Part shown: positions 37,711 to 46,380 of the stretch, one piece after another | Layout of the letters: each line of letters opens with the position of its first letter | How positions within the stretch are numbered: the first letter of the stretch is position 1 | DNA from: Chloroflexota bacterium | GTDB lineage: Bacteria > Chloroflexota > Anaerolineae > Anaerolineales > Villigracilaceae | Assembly (NCBI GenBank): GCA_016235425.1 | Contig: JACRLC010000006.1 | Coordinates: forward strand, 59,399-123,398 | Direction of reading: 5' to 3' | Length of the DNA stretch: 64,000 nucleotides | The notes under the pieces: generated by a model | Databases searched by the model: none | What the model was told of the DNA's origin: nothing | The model's input: only the letters and a program-made list of their open reading frames with translations | Position numbers and translations under genes: made by a program

Positions 37711-39090
37711 TTATGATTTATCCAACGACTGAAATCGTCGGATTCCAGCCAATTGTTTTTTTACGGATTGGAGACTCGTGCCGCCAATCGCATTTCTTTT
37801 TTCGACGGACTTCATCGGGTCGAAGACCTGATACACATCCGCTTCAAACGCGGGACAGAGAGCCTGATACGCTTCGAGTGACAGTTCCTCCAGCCCAACA
37901 TTTTTCTCACCAGCCACGCCGACAGCTTTTCCCGCGATCGCGTGCGTTTCCCGAAACGGGATTCCCTTCCCGACGAGATAATCTGCTAAATCAGTCGCCA
38001 TCATGAACGAGTCAATCGCATTTCGCATTCGTTCAGGTTTTGCAGTGATCGTCCGCAATGCGCCAGCGATGACGGGCAGAATCGCGAGCAGGGTATCCGT
38101 CGCCGCGAAGACAGGCGCTTTATCTTCCTGCAAATCTTTATCGTAGGTGGACGGCAATCCTTTGAGCGTTGCCAGCAACCCCGTGAGCAAACCGAGCAAC
38201 GTGCCAGCCTTGCCGCGCGTCAACTCGAAGACATCGGGATTCTTCTTCTGCGGCATGAGACTCGAACCTGTCGAGAACGCGTCCGAAAGTTCGAAGAACC
38301 CAAACTCGGCGCTGGTGTACAAAACGATTTGCTCGGCAAGTTTGCTCAGATGAACACCGATCATCGTCGCGCAGAACAGATACTCGGCGGCGAAGTCTCG
38401 GTCAGAGACGGCATCGAGGCTGTTGGGTGACGGCTCTGCGAAGCCAAGCGACTCAGCCAACGCAACGCGGTCAACAGGGATGGGCGTGCCAGCCAGCGCG
38501 CCGCTTCCAAGTGGAAGAACCGAAACGCGCGCGGTTAAATCTGTGAGGCGTTCGCGGTCGCGTTGAAGCGGATGGTAATGACTCAGCCACCAGTGCGCGA
38601 GCAAAATCGGTTGGGCGCGTTGCAGATGGGTATAGCCAGGCATGAGAGTCTCGCCTGCAAATTCGGCTTGTTCGATCAGCGCAGATTGCAAATCCTTCAA
38701 CGCCGCGTCGAGAGTGGGGATCGCTCCCAACATCCACAAGCGGAAGTCGGTGGCGACCTGGTCGTTGCGGCTGCGTCCTGTGTGAAGTTTGCCAGCCGCC
38801 GCGCCAACCAACTCGGTGAGGCGGTGCTCGACGGCAGTGTGAATGTCTTCGTCGGAGGGGACGAAGAGAAACTTTCCGCTGGTGAATTCTTTTTTAACGG
38901 TGGCAAGCCCGAGGGAGATGGAGGCGTGCTCTTCATCTGAAAGAATGCCTGCACGGTGGAGGGCATCTGCCCACGCGAGACTCCCATCCACATCCTGCAT
39001 TGCCAAACGTTGGTCAACAGGCAGGGAGGAGTTCAAGTCCCAGGCTTGGTCGTTGAGTTTGGTTGAAAAGCGTCCGCCCCAGAGGGTCAT
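37711..39090 (-). CDS. argH: Argininosuccinate lyase
   Basis: Last step of arginine synthesis, fumarase superfamily. 459 aa. LHTGRSRNDQVATDFRLW (~residue 107), MPGYTHLQRAQP (~155) and the signature GSSLMPQKKNPD (~275) are intact. Downstream of argG and upstream of lysW. Confidence 0.97.
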   Translation of the reverse strand: MTLWGGRFSTKLNDQAWDLNSSLPVDQRLAMQDVDGSLAWADALHRAGILSDEEHASISLGLATVKKEFTSGKFLFVPSDEDIHTAVEHRLTELVGAAAGKLHTGRSRNDQVATDFRLWMLGAIPTLDAALKDLQSALIEQAEFAGETLMPGYTHLQRAQPILLAHWWLSHYHPLQRDRERLTDLTARVSVLPLGSGALAGTPIPVDRVALAESLGFAEPSPNSLDAVSDRDFAAEYLFCATMIGVHLSKLAEQIVLYTSAEFGFFELSDAFSTGSSLMPQKKNPDVFELTRGKAGTLLGLLTGLLATLKGLPSTYDKDLQEDKAPVFAATDTLLAILPVIAGALRTITAKPERMRNAIDSFMMATDLADYLVGKGIPFRETHAIAGKAVGVAGEKNVGLEELSLEAYQALCPAFEADVYQVFDPMKSVEKRNAIGGTSLQSVKKQLAGIRRFQSLDKS

Positions 39091-39103
39091 GGTGTTCTCC
39101 TTG

Positions 39104-39154
39104 GTACCGCGGCATTTATGTCGCTTTTGGGTTGCGACATAAATGCCGCGGTAC
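39104..39154. repeat. 21-bp perfect inverted repeat between argG and argH
   Basis: Arms of 21 nt (GTACCGCGGCATTTATGTCG and one further base, against their exact complement ending GCCGCGGTAC) with a 9-nt loop. It ends just before the argG stop. No T-tract; probably a stability or processing hairpin. Confidence 0.8.
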
Positions 39155-39159
39155 GCGCG

Positions 39160-40434
39160 TTAATCACGTTTGAATTTCGAATAATCGGGCCTGGGCATGT
39201 CGAGACCCGAAACGGGGAGACCATTCATCGCGCGGACTTTCATGCTGAGACCGAAGAGGCGAATGAAACCCTCAGCGTGACTCTGGTCGTAGACATCCTC
39301 CTCGCCGAAGGTGGCGAAGTCTTCGCGATAGAGGCTGAACGGCGACTTGCGGCCTGCGGAGATGATGTTGCCCTTATAAAGCTTGAGACGCACCGTGCCA
39401 GTGACAGGTCCCTGCGTGGCGTTGACAAAGGCATCGAGCGCCTCGCGCAGAGGCGTGAACCACAGACCGTTGTAAGTGAGTTCGGTATATTTGACCGCGA
39501 CCATTTCCTTGAAGTGCATGGTCTCGCGGTCGAGAATAAGGGACTCGAGTTCGCGATGAGCATAGAGCAGGATCGTGCCGCCTGGAGTTTCGTACACGCC
39601 ATGCGACTTCATGCCGACGAGTCGATTCTCAACGAGGTCCACGCGGCCAATTCCGTGTGCGCCGCCGATGGCATTAAGCGTTGCAACGATCTTCGCGGGC
39701 GAAAGTTTTTCACCGTTGACCGCGACAGGGTTGCCGCTTTCAAATTCGATCTCAACGTATTCGCCTTGCTCGGGAGCATTCTCCGGCGATGTGGAAATCT
39801 GGTACATGATTTCTTCGGGTTCATTCCACGGGTCTTCGAGCAGACCGCCTTCGTGCGAAAGATGCCAGAGATTTGAGTCGCGGCTGTAAATGGACTTGAT
39901 GGTCGCGGTGACAGGGACGTTATGCTTTGCGGCGAATGCGATCGCGTCTTCGCGTGAGCGGATGCCCCATTCGCGCCACGGAGCGATAATTTTGAGGCGC
40001 GGGTCGAGCGCCATGACAGTGAGTTCAAAACGCACCTGGTCGTTGCCTTTGCCTGTCGCACCGTGCGCAATCGCGTCCGCGCCGGTTTCGTGAGCCACGT
40101 CCACGAGATGTTTTGCAATTAAAGGACGGGCAACCGATGTGCCCAATAAATACTTGTGTTCATACACTGCCCCCATCTTGAGCATGGGAAAGAGATAATC
40201 GCTGGCAAATTCCTCTTTCATGTCGTGCAGAACGAACTGGTTCGCGCCGCTCTTGATGGCTTTCTGTTCAAGCCCCGCCATGTCTTCATCGCCCTGCCCC
40301 ACGTCCGCGCAAAAACAAACGACCTCACAGCCGTAATTCTCTTTGAGCCACGGGACGATCACGGATGTGTCCAAGCCGCCTGAATAGGCGAGGACAACTT
40401 TCTTCACTTGCGGTTTTGGTTTGGAACTACTCAT
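39160..40434 (-). CDS. argG: Argininosuccinate synthase
   Basis: ATP-dependent ligation of citrulline and aspartate. 424 aa. [21 protein letters not shown] is the N-type ATP pyrophosphatase loop (~residue 14). [15 protein letters not shown] and [18 protein letters not shown] are typical. ATG 40434 is preferred over in-frame GTG 40437 given GGAG spacing. First structural gene after the Arg-codon leader at 40593-40697. Confidence 0.97.
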   Translation of the reverse strand: MSSSKPKPQVKKVVLAYSGGLDTSVIVPWLKENYGCEVVCFCADVGQGDEDMAGLEQKAIKSGANQFVLHDMKEEFASDYLFPMLKMGAVYEHKYLLGTSVARPLIAKHLVDVAHETGADAIAHGATGKGNDQVRFELTVMALDPRLKIIAPWREWGIRSREDAIAFAAKHNVPVTATIKSIYSRDSNLWHLSHEGGLLEDPWNEPEEIMYQISTSPENAPEQGEYVEIEFESGNPVAVNGEKLSPAKIVATLNAIGGAHGIGRVDLVENRLVGMKSHGVYETPGGTILLYAHRELESLILDRETMHFKEMVAVKYTELTYNGLWFTPLREALDAFVNATQGPVTGTVRLKLYKGNIISAGRKSPFSLYREDFATFGEEDVYDQSHAEGFIRLFGLSMKVRAMNGLPVSGLDMPRPDYSKFKRD

Positions 40435-40457
40435 CACTACTCCTTGTTTGTTATGTT

Positions 40458-40534
40458 CTCTCCCTCATCCCCAACCCTTCCCCCGAAAGGGGAAGGGAGT
40501 CCCCTCTCCCGAAGGGAGAGGGTTAGGGTGAGGG
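40458..40534. repeat. 'CCCTCATCCCC...GGTGAGGG' palindrome
   Basis: Full-length copy with two internal hairpins, between the Arg attenuator and argG; nearly identical to 25313-25388 and 44592-44668. Confidence 0.85.
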
Positions 40535-40543
40535 CAAAATAAA

Positions 40544-40570
40544 AACAGCCCTCCGAGAAGGAGGGCTGTT
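40544..40570 (-). terminator. Attenuator terminator of the arginine operon
   Basis: 11-bp stem AACAGCCCTCC/GGAGGGCTGTT, 5-nt loop, TTTTTATTTTG on the minus strand. The loop and 3' flank CCTTCTC (40561-40555) are complementary to GAGAAGG in the leader ORF (40644-40638). Confidence 0.9.
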
Positions 40571-40592
40571 TTGGTTGACTTGTGCGTGTGGT

Positions 40593-40697
40593 TCAGCGCA
40601 CGTTTGCGTTCACGTCATCCAAACGAAAAGCTCCCAACCTTCTCTGGGAAGTGGGCTTCGGACGACGGGTACGCGGCAGTGCAAACACTGTAAACAT
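40593..40697 (-). CDS. Arginine leader peptide
   Basis: 34 codons, 7 of them Arg (positions 9, 11, 12, 19, 20, 25, 34), starting MFTVFALPRTRRPK and ending ANVR. Between argG's promoter and a terminator. A hairpin (CCCACTTC with GAAGGTTGGG, 40655-40633) would sequester GAGAAGG. A ribosome stalled at Arg11-12 would cover its 5' arm and free GAGAAGG to pair with the terminator, giving antitermination. The ATG lies 10 nt after the -10 box, so the ORF would be essentially leaderless. Confidence 0.85.
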   Translation of the reverse strand: MFTVFALPRTRRPKPTSQRRLGAFRLDDVNANVR

Positions 40698-40707
40698 ATT
40701 GGGCGCA

Positions 40708-40735
40708 ATTCTACTACCGAAGTGAAATGAGTCAA
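40708..40735 (-). promoter_or_regulatory. Promoter of argG-lysK operon
   Basis: TTGACT, 16 nt, TAGAAT on the minus strand, followed by TGCGCCCAAT then ATG. Identical in plan to the lysS promoter at 46324-46351, including TTGACTCATTTCAC. Confidence 0.85.
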
Positions 40736-40773
40736 TGGTTTTGGCACACCAATTTTTCGTCGTCCGCGGCTTG

Positions 40774-41622
40774 TTACACTTTTTCCATGGCCTGCCTCAA
40801 AACGTAATCCACCATCAATGCGGGGATGTTGACGCCCGTGGTCGTGATGCTGTTGCGAAATTCCATGGTGTGATTCACTTCGTTGACGGTCAGTCCGCTT
40901 TCGGTTTCAAAAACGTCAATCGCGAGCAGACCGCCTCCAATGGCTCTTGCTGTCTGTCGGCAAATCTCGCTCAATTCAGGCGTAAACGGACAGTTTGATG
41001 CAATCCCGCCGCGTGCCGTGTTGGTGATCCAATTCTCAGAGGTGCGGTAAATTGCGGCGATCGGTTCATCCCCCACTACAAAGGCGCGGATGTCGCGTCC
41101 CGGTTTGTTGATGTATTCCTGAATGTAGAAAACCTGGTGATTGACTCCCAGCGTGGCCTTGTGTTCGATCAAAGACTCGGCCATGTGGCGATTATCCACT
41201 TTGGCGAGCAGGCGTCCCCACGACCCGATCACTGGTTTGAGGACGCATGGATAACCAATCGCCTCAACCGCCCTCAAAGCTGACTCTTCGTCGAAGGCCA
41301 TCAACACTCTGGGAGTTGGGATTCCGTTCTGGACAAGCAATTGGCTGGTCACATATTTGTCGCCGCATCGTTCAGCCACCTGTGATGAGTTGACGACTTT
41401 CACACCGTTGGCTTCGTAAATTTTCGAGATGTAGATCCCGCGTGAATAGGAAATCGAACGCTCGAAGAGCACATCCACAGATTTAGGGATGCTGGAAATA
41501 TCAAAGTAGTGATCGCCGTCGTTGATACGGACGACTTCCACATCCGAAAGTTTTTCCAATTCGTCGAGTAAATATTTTTCTTCCGCACGCAGGCGGGTGT
41601 ATAAAAATCCAATGCGAATCAT
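40774..41622 (-). CDS. lysX: LysW-2-aminoadipate ligase
   Basis: ATP-grasp ligase, 282 aa from [15 protein letters not shown] (AAAGGAGAAACC upstream). [38 protein letters not shown], and [21 protein letters not shown]; the last matches the LysX form (TMEFKNS...TTGVDIP) known from Thermus. Paralogue of argX at 36568. Last gene of the lysine-specific half, 74 nt after the homoisocitrate dehydrogenase and just upstream of the arginine promoter. Confidence 0.9.
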   Translation of the reverse strand: MIRIGFLYTRLRAEEKYLLDELEKLSDVEVVRINDGDHYFDISSIPKSVDVLFERSISYSRGIYISKIYEANGVKVVNSSQVAERCGDKYVTSQLLVQNGIPTPRVLMAFDEESALRAVEAIGYPCVLKPVIGSWGRLLAKVDNRHMAESLIEHKATLGVNHQVFYIQEYINKPGRDIRAFVVGDEPIAAIYRTSENWITNTARGGIASNCPFTPELSEICRQTARAIGGGLLAIDVFETESGLTVNEVNHTMEFRNSITTTGVNIPALMVDYVLRQAMEKV

Positions 41623-41638
41623 GGTTTCTCCTTTGTGT

Positions 41639-41692
41639 TTAGAGTGCAAAGTCTCCTGACTTTGCGATCCCGAAGTCAGGAGACTTCGGACT
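41639..41692. repeat. 'AAGTCTCCTGACTTTG' hairpin
   Basis: AGAGTGCAAAGTCTCCTGAC facing GTCAGGAGACTTCGGACTCC between lysX and the dehydrogenase gene. Confidence 0.75.
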
Positions 41693-41695
41693 CCG

Positions 41696-42691
41696 TCATA
41701 GCCTTTGAATAACTTTTTCCGTCATCTGGCTCGTTGTCAGTGAACCGCCCAGATCAGGTGTGACCTGTCCACTGGAAATGCAGACCCCAATAGCATTTCT
41801 TAAACAAGTGGCTTGTTCTTTTTCGCCAAGATAATCTAACATCATGGCGGCGGCAAGGAATGTGGCAGTGGGATTGGCCTTGCCTGTGCCAACCAAATTT
41901 GGCGCACTGCCGTGGACTGGCTCGAAAACCGCCGCGTCCACACCGATGTTGCCCGAAGCCGCAACCCCAAGTCCGCCGACGAACATGCAGGCCTCGTCGC
42001 TGAGGATGTCGCCGAAGAGGTTGGTTGTGACGATGACTTCGAATTGCTCAGGCGCACGGACGAGTTCCATCGCGCAGGTATCCACGAGCATTTCCTGCAT
42101 GGTTATGTCGGGATATTCCTTCGCGACTTCCAACGCGACCGAACGAAAAAGTCCGCAGGTTTGACGAAGCACGTTGGCTTTGTGAACAACGTGGACGGTT
42201 TTTCGTCCAGTTTGTCGAGCCGTGTCAAATGCTTTGCGGACAATTCGCTCGGAGCCTTTGCGCGTGATGACGCGTTCGGTGACGGCGCGGTCTCCATCTT
42301 CTTCCACGCGCTCGATGCCGGAGTACAAGCCCTCGGTATTTTCGCGGACGATGAGCAGGTCAATGCCCGCGCGCGAGGAGGGATGCGGGATGGAACGAGT
42401 TGGCCGCAGATTGGCGTACAGATCGAGCGATTGGCGCATCCGCACAACGGGCGAAAAATAATTTGGGATGTCCGGCGGGGTGGTCACAGCGCCGAACAAA
42501 GCGGCGTCAGCGTGGCGAATTTCATGGATGGTTGAATCAGGTAACGGTGAGCCTGAGCGTTGATATTCTCCGTAGCCGATCCCGCATTCGATGAAGTCCC
42601 ATTGAATCGGGAGCGCGGTCAACACTTCGCGCGCGCTTGCAATCACTTCGGGGCCGATGCCGTCGCCGGGGAGGAGGCAGATTTTATTCAT
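41696..42691 (-). CDS. lysB: Homoisocitrate dehydrogenase (isocitrate/isopropylmalate family)
   Basis: 331 aa, decarboxylating dehydrogenase. [16 protein letters not shown], then [23 protein letters not shown], where [14 protein letters not shown] is the homoisocitrate/isocitrate-type substrate loop rather than the LeuB one. [51 protein letters not shown]. Between lysU and lysX, so it converts homoisocitrate to 2-oxoadipate. May also accept isopropylmalate. Confidence 0.9.
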   Translation of the reverse strand: MNKICLLPGDGIGPEVIASAREVLTALPIQWDFIECGIGYGEYQRSGSPLPDSTIHEIRHADAALFGAVTTPPDIPNYFSPVVRMRQSLDLYANLRPTRSIPHPSSRAGIDLLIVRENTEGLYSGIERVEEDGDRAVTERVITRKGSERIVRKAFDTARQTGRKTVHVVHKANVLRQTCGLFRSVALEVAKEYPDITMQEMLVDTCAMELVRAPEQFEVIVTTNLFGDILSDEACMFVGGLGVAASGNIGVDAAVFEPVHGSAPNLVGTGKANPTATFLAAAMMLDYLGEKEQATCLRNAIGVCISSGQVTPDLGGSLTTSQMTEKVIQRL

Positions 42692-42704
42692 GGAGTCTCC
42701 ATAT

Positions 42705-42768
42705 AAATGCAGAAGTCAGAATGTGGAATGCAGAATATTCTGCCTTCTTCATTCCGCATTCTGCATTA
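42705..42768. repeat. 'GCAGAATGTGGAATGCAGAAT' hairpin at the lysU 3' end
   Basis: AAATGCAGAAGTCAGAATGTG faces CATTCCGCATTCTGCATTAAC. It encodes the last residues MQNAE and stop of lysU. Confidence 0.8.
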
Positions 42769-43255
42769 ACTCCTCAATGTCGTGCTCTTTCAAGAAGTTC
42801 ACGATGCCGCCCGCATCCGCGATCTTCAACACAAAATCAGGCAGGGCGCGCGCTTGATAGATGCTGCCTTTCGTGACGTTGGTAATCTGTCCGGTGGTGA
42901 GGTTGACATCCACTTCGCTGCCTTCGTCAATATCGGCAACGGCTTCGGGACATTCAAGAATTGGCAGGCCGATGTTGATGGCGTTGCGGAAAAAGATGCG
43001 CGCATACGACGGCGCAATGATGCACTTGGCTTGCGAGCCTTTGATGGCAATCGGCGCGTGTTCGCGCGAAGAGCCGCATCCAAAATTCTGTCCGCCGACG
43101 ATGACATCGCCGGGTTGGACGTTCTTCGCGTATTCCGGCTTGACTTCACAAAAGACATTCTTCGCGAGTTCAAGCGGGTCAATCGTGATATTGAAACGGC
43201 CGGGAATGATCTCGTCCGTGTTCATGTTTTCTCCAAAAGTCCAGGCTTTGCCCAT
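42749..43255 (-). CDS. lysU: Homoaconitase small subunit
   Basis: 168 aa swivel domain. MNTDEIIPGRFNITIDP and GGQNFGCGSSREHAPIAIKGSQ are characteristic of the short LeuD2/LysU branch. Pairs with LysT. Distinct from leuD at 19089 (195 aa, bacterial long form). The C-terminal MQNAE comes from the adjoining repeat. Confidence 0.93.
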   Translation of the reverse strand: MGKAWTFGENMNTDEIIPGRFNITIDPLELAKNVFCEVKPEYAKNVQPGDVIVGGQNFGCGSSREHAPIAIKGSQAKCIIAPSYARIFFRNAINIGLPILECPEAVADIDEGSEVDVNLTTGQITNVTKGSIYQARALPDFVLKIADAGGIVNFLKEHDIEELMQNAE

Positions 43256-43267
43256 GAGGTTCTCCTT

Positions 43268-43330
43268 GTTTGAGTGTAGAAGTCAGAATGCAGAATATTC
43301 TGCAATCTTCATTCTGCATTCTGCATTAGA
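43268..43330. repeat. 'GCAGAATATTCTGCA' hairpin at the lysT 3' end
   Basis: AGAATGCAGAATATTCTGCA core with flanking CATTCTGCATTCTGCATTAG. Encodes the C-terminal MQNAE and stop of lysT. Confidence 0.8.
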
Positions 43331-44571
43331 TATTGACGCGGATCAGTGATGTGACCCGTCAATGCAGTGGCCGCGGCAGTAGCGGGACTCGCGAGATAAA
43401 TTTCCGAAAGCGGACTGCCCATGCGTCCGATGAAGTTGCGGTTCATCGTGGTCAGCGCCCGTTCGCCCGCCGCGAGAATTCCGCCGTGCCGCCCAATGCA
43501 CGCGCCACAGCCGGTGCCGGTTACGGTGCAACCGGCGTCCATTAGGATTTCGATTAGCCCATTCTTCATCGCCTTTTTGTAAATGCGTTCGCTAGCCGGT
43601 GTAACAATTACGCGCGTAAGCGGATTCACTTTTTTGCCTTTGAGCATATTCGCGACAATCTCAATATCTTCATAACGCGCGTTCGTGCAAGTGCCGATGT
43701 ACACTTCATTCACTTCCAGGCCTTCAACCTGCTCCAATGGTTTGACGTGATCCACATCCGGGTGACAGGCGACTTGCGGCGCGAGAGTCGAAACGTCAAT
43801 TTCGAAGACGCGCTCATAGCGTGGATTTACGGGATACAACGCTTCAAACGGACCCTTGGCCGGGGTTGCCGTTTCGAGGAAGTTGATCGTCACCTCATCC
43901 GCCGCGATAAGACCGCACTTCGCCCCAATCTCCGTGGACATGTTCGGAAAAACAATGCGTTCGTGCATCGGCAAACTTTCGATGTATTCGCCGCCAAATT
44001 CCACGGAGCGATATGTGCCGCCGTCCATGCCGAGCAGACCCGCGATGTAGATCATCACATCCTTGGCATAGACTCCGCGTTGGGTCTCGCCCGTCAATTC
44101 AATGCAAATCGTCTCAGGAACCTTGAACCAGCATTTGCCCGTTGCCCATGCAACGCCGATTTCGGTTGAGCCAAGTCCCGCTCCGAACGCGCCCAGAGCG
44201 CCGTAAGTGTTCGAGTGTGAGTCCGCGCCGATGACGATTGCTCCTGGTGTGATGTATCCCTCTTCGATCATCACCTGGTGGCAGACGCCCTGCCTGTGAA
44301 AATGCGGAAGTTCCTGCTCCCTCACGAACTCGATGATCTTCTTGTGATTCTCAGCCGCCAGTACATTCGGAGCGGGATAGGCATGGTCAAGGTGCAGAAC
44401 GATGCGGTTCTTATCCAAAATCGGTTTGCCGATTTCGCGAAATGCCTTGATCGCCAGCGGTGTGGTGTTGTCGTGACTCATGATGTAGTCCACGTCCAGC
44501 AGCAGGATTTCGCCTGCCTGAACGTGCCTGCCTGCTTTGCGGGAAAAAATTTCTTCGATTAGTGTTCCCAT
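43309..44571 (-). CDS. lysT: Homoaconitase large subunit
   Basis: 420 aa from MGTLIEEIFSRKAGRHVQAG (GGAGATTTT before ATG 44571). LeuC2/LysT-type aconitase: GADSHSNTYGALGAFGAGLGSTEIGVAWATGKCW, cluster cysteines in YIGTCTNARYEDIEI (~residue 288) and TGTGCGACIGRHGG (~345). Isomerises homocitrate to homoisocitrate. Between lysS and lysU. Confidence 0.94.
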   Translation of the reverse strand: MGTLIEEIFSRKAGRHVQAGEILLLDVDYIMSHDNTTPLAIKAFREIGKPILDKNRIVLHLDHAYPAPNVLAAENHKKIIEFVREQELPHFHRQGVCHQVMIEEGYITPGAIVIGADSHSNTYGALGAFGAGLGSTEIGVAWATGKCWFKVPETICIELTGETQRGVYAKDVMIYIAGLLGMDGGTYRSVEFGGEYIESLPMHERIVFPNMSTEIGAKCGLIAADEVTINFLETATPAKGPFEALYPVNPRYERVFEIDVSTLAPQVACHPDVDHVKPLEQVEGLEVNEVYIGTCTNARYEDIEIVANMLKGKKVNPLTRVIVTPASERIYKKAMKNGLIEILMDAGCTVTGTGCGACIGRHGGILAAGERALTTMNRNFIGRMGSPLSEIYLASPATAAATALTGHITDPRQYLMQNAE

Positions 44572-44591
44572 AAAATCTCCTTTGGTTGCAA

Positions 44592-44668
44592 ATGCCCTCA
44601 CCCTGCCCCTCTCCCGAAGGGAGAGGGGACGCCCTTCCCCTTTCGGGGGAAGGGTTGGGGATGAGGGA
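44592..44668. repeat. 'CCCTCACCC...GATGAGGG' palindrome
   Basis: Full-length copy between lysS and lysT. Confidence 0.85.
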
Positions 44669-44672
44669 AAAC

Positions 44673-46055
44673 TTACTTGCCATTTCCGTTATATTTCTTC
44701 AGCACCATGCGCGTCTCGGTGCGTTTGACTCCAGTCACGGTGCGGATTTCTTCAATCAGATTATTCAACGCCATCACATTCTCCACGTTCACGAAGGCGC
44801 TGATGTCGTAATCGCCAGTCACTTCGTACACATTTGCCACATTCGTGAACCCGCGCAGGCGGCGTACGACGGACGACGTGTACACGTGCGATTCGACTTC
44901 CACCATCAACATGGCGCTGATGTCATGCGGGATCACATCGTTCTCGCGCCCCGTAACCTGCTCGGCGATCTCAAGAATATCCGCGTCGAAAAGCTGTTTC
45001 CGCGTGTCCCCGATGTTTTTGATCCGCGAAACGATCACCTCCAACTCCGCCGCGCTGACTTCGATCCCGTATTCGTCCAGGCGGGATGCGACGGCGGTCC
45101 TGCCGGTATATTTGTCAATCACGATCTTGCGCTCGCGCCCCAAAATGGCAGGGTCGAAGGCTTCGTAGGTGCGCGGGTCTTTGAGAATGCCGTTCGTGTG
45201 GACTCCGCTTTTGTGGGAAAAGGCGTTTTGTCCGGTGATGGGTTTATTGGGAGCCAGCAAAAAGCCGGATGCTTTTTCAAGATAGGATGAAAGATTCATC
45301 AATGGGCGGAGATTGAATTTTTGTACCCCTTCGAGGTTATGGAACGCAACGATGGTTTCAGCCAGATCCGGGATTCCCGTCCGCTCGCCGAGGCCATTTA
45401 CTGTGGTGTGGATGCAATCTGCCCCGGCGCGTATGCCCGCCATGGCGTTCGCAAGCGCGAGACCATAGTCGTTATGGCAGTGCAAATCCATTTGACACGG
45501 TAACAGCTTGAGGCGTAATTCCCGGACGCGTTCCTCCATCTGGTGCGGTTGCATGATCCCCAGCGTGTCCGCAAAACTGATGCGGTCTGCGCCGGCTTCA
45601 ATGGCGGCGTTGCAGACGTTGACCAGAAACTCGAAGTCGGTGCGGGTGGCGTCTTCGGGTGTGTAGCGAACTTTGAGTCCAAGACTGCGCGCATAGGCGA
45701 TATGCTCCCGGATGATGTCAATGGCCTGTTCGGGCGTCTTGTGCAATTTTGCATCGAGATGGATTTTCGATGTGGCATAGAAAATGGCAACGCGGTCTGC
45801 GCCGCAGGCTTTGGCCCGGTCAATGCCTGGGCGTGAGGCAATGGAATGGGCAACGATCTCAGCTTTCAGGTCGAGGGATGCGATGCGTTCAATCGCCTTT
45901 GCCACATTCGGCGAAACAGACGGGTCGCCCGCTTCGATCATGTCCACGCCGGTTTGGTCGAGCATGCGGGCGATCTCCACCTTTTCGTCCACGGTGAAGT
46001 TGACGTAGGGAGTCTGCTCGCCTTCGCGCAGGGTGGTATCCAAAATTTCAACCAT
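44673..46055 (-). CDS. lysS: Homocitrate synthase with C-terminal RAM domain
   Basis: First enzyme of lysine synthesis through 2-aminoadipate: 2-oxoglutarate plus acetyl-CoA. 460 aa. VEILDTTLREGEQTPYVNF, KVRYTPEDATRTDFEFL, MDLHCHNDYGLALANAMAG, HTTVNGLGERTGIPDL, FSHKSGVHTNGIL. Residues ~385-455 form an Lrp/AsnC-type RAM ligand-binding domain (MLMVEVESHVYTSSVVRRLRGF, YDISAFVNVENVMALNNLI) as in Sulfolobus homocitrate synthase, so lysine feedback through this domain is plausible. First gene after the Lys-codon leader. Confidence 0.94.
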   Translation of the reverse strand: MVEILDTTLREGEQTPYVNFTVDEKVEIARMLDQTGVDMIEAGDPSVSPNVAKAIERIASLDLKAEIVAHSIASRPGIDRAKACGADRVAIFYATSKIHLDAKLHKTPEQAIDIIREHIAYARSLGLKVRYTPEDATRTDFEFLVNVCNAAIEAGADRISFADTLGIMQPHQMEERVRELRLKLLPCQMDLHCHNDYGLALANAMAGIRAGADCIHTTVNGLGERTGIPDLAETIVAFHNLEGVQKFNLRPLMNLSSYLEKASGFLLAPNKPITGQNAFSHKSGVHTNGILKDPRTYEAFDPAILGRERKIVIDKYTGRTAVASRLDEYGIEVSAAELEVIVSRIKNIGDTRKQLFDADILEIAEQVTGRENDVIPHDISAMLMVEVESHVYTSSVVRRLRGFTNVANVYEVTGDYDISAFVNVENVMALNNLIEEIRTVTGVKRTETRMVLKKYNGNGK

Positions 46056-46065
46056 GAGTTCTCCT

Positions 46066-46125
46066 TGGAGTGCAAAGTTTGGAGACTTTGCATGATGGCA
46101 CGAAAGTCTGGAGACTTTCGAGTCC
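46066..46125. repeat. 'GTCTGGAGACTTTC' hairpin repeat
   Basis: GTGCAAAGTTTGGAGACTTTGC and GAAAGTCTGGAGACTTTCGAG; two small hairpins between the Lys attenuator and lysS. Confidence 0.75.
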
Positions 46126-46136
46126 GGAAAATAAAA

Positions 46137-46160
46137 ACGCCATCCGTTGTCGGATGGCGT
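46137..46160 (-). terminator. Attenuator terminator of the lysine operon
   Basis: 10-bp stem ACGCCATCCG/CGGATGGCGT, 4-nt loop, TTTTTATTTT on the minus strand. The segment CCGACAACG (46153-46145) spanning stem and loop is exactly complementary to CGTTGTCGG in the leader (46245-46237). Confidence 0.9.
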
Positions 46161-46199
46161 TCAGGTATACAGGTATGAATAACTAAAGCAATGCTTTGC

Positions 46200-46313
46200 T
46201 TATCTTATTTCCTGCTTAACCGAAACGAGCCCAAACCCGACAACGAAAGTTGCGGAGTTGGGCTTGCGCTTAGCTTTGGCCTCCATGAGGATGCTTGCTC
46301 GGTCTCTAAACAT
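46200..46313 (-). CDS. Lysine leader peptide
   Basis: 37 codons starting MFRDRASILMEAKAKRKP, with Lys at 13, 15, 17 and 33. Downstream are alternative RNA structures: arm 1 (46264-46249) pairs with arm 2 (46245-46230) in a long hairpin, arm 2 carries CGTTGTCGG that pairs 9/9 with the terminator. A ribosome stalled on codons 13-17 would cover arm 1, freeing arm 2 to prevent termination. That is the textbook attenuation geometry, though here for lysine. The ATG lies 10 nt after the -10 box, as in the arginine leader. Confidence 0.82.
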   Translation of the reverse strand: MFRDRASILMEAKAKRKPNSATFVVGFGLVSVKQEIR

Positions 46314-46323
46314 ATTGGGCGGT

Positions 46324-46351
46324 ATTCTACTCGAAATGTGAAATGAGTCAA
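46324..46351 (-). promoter_or_regulatory. Promoter of the lysS-lysX operon
   Basis: TTGACT, 16 nt, TAGAAT, then ACCGCCCAAT and ATG on the minus strand; near-identical to the argG promoter. Confidence 0.85.
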
Positions 46352-46380
46352 TGATTTTCAACCGGCAATTTTGAAAATCA

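Noticed and set aside
46137..46313. Lysine (L-box) riboswitch upstream of lysS
   Set aside because: The ~175-nt L-box core is not present; the space is only ~180 nt and is occupied by the leader ORF and its hairpins.
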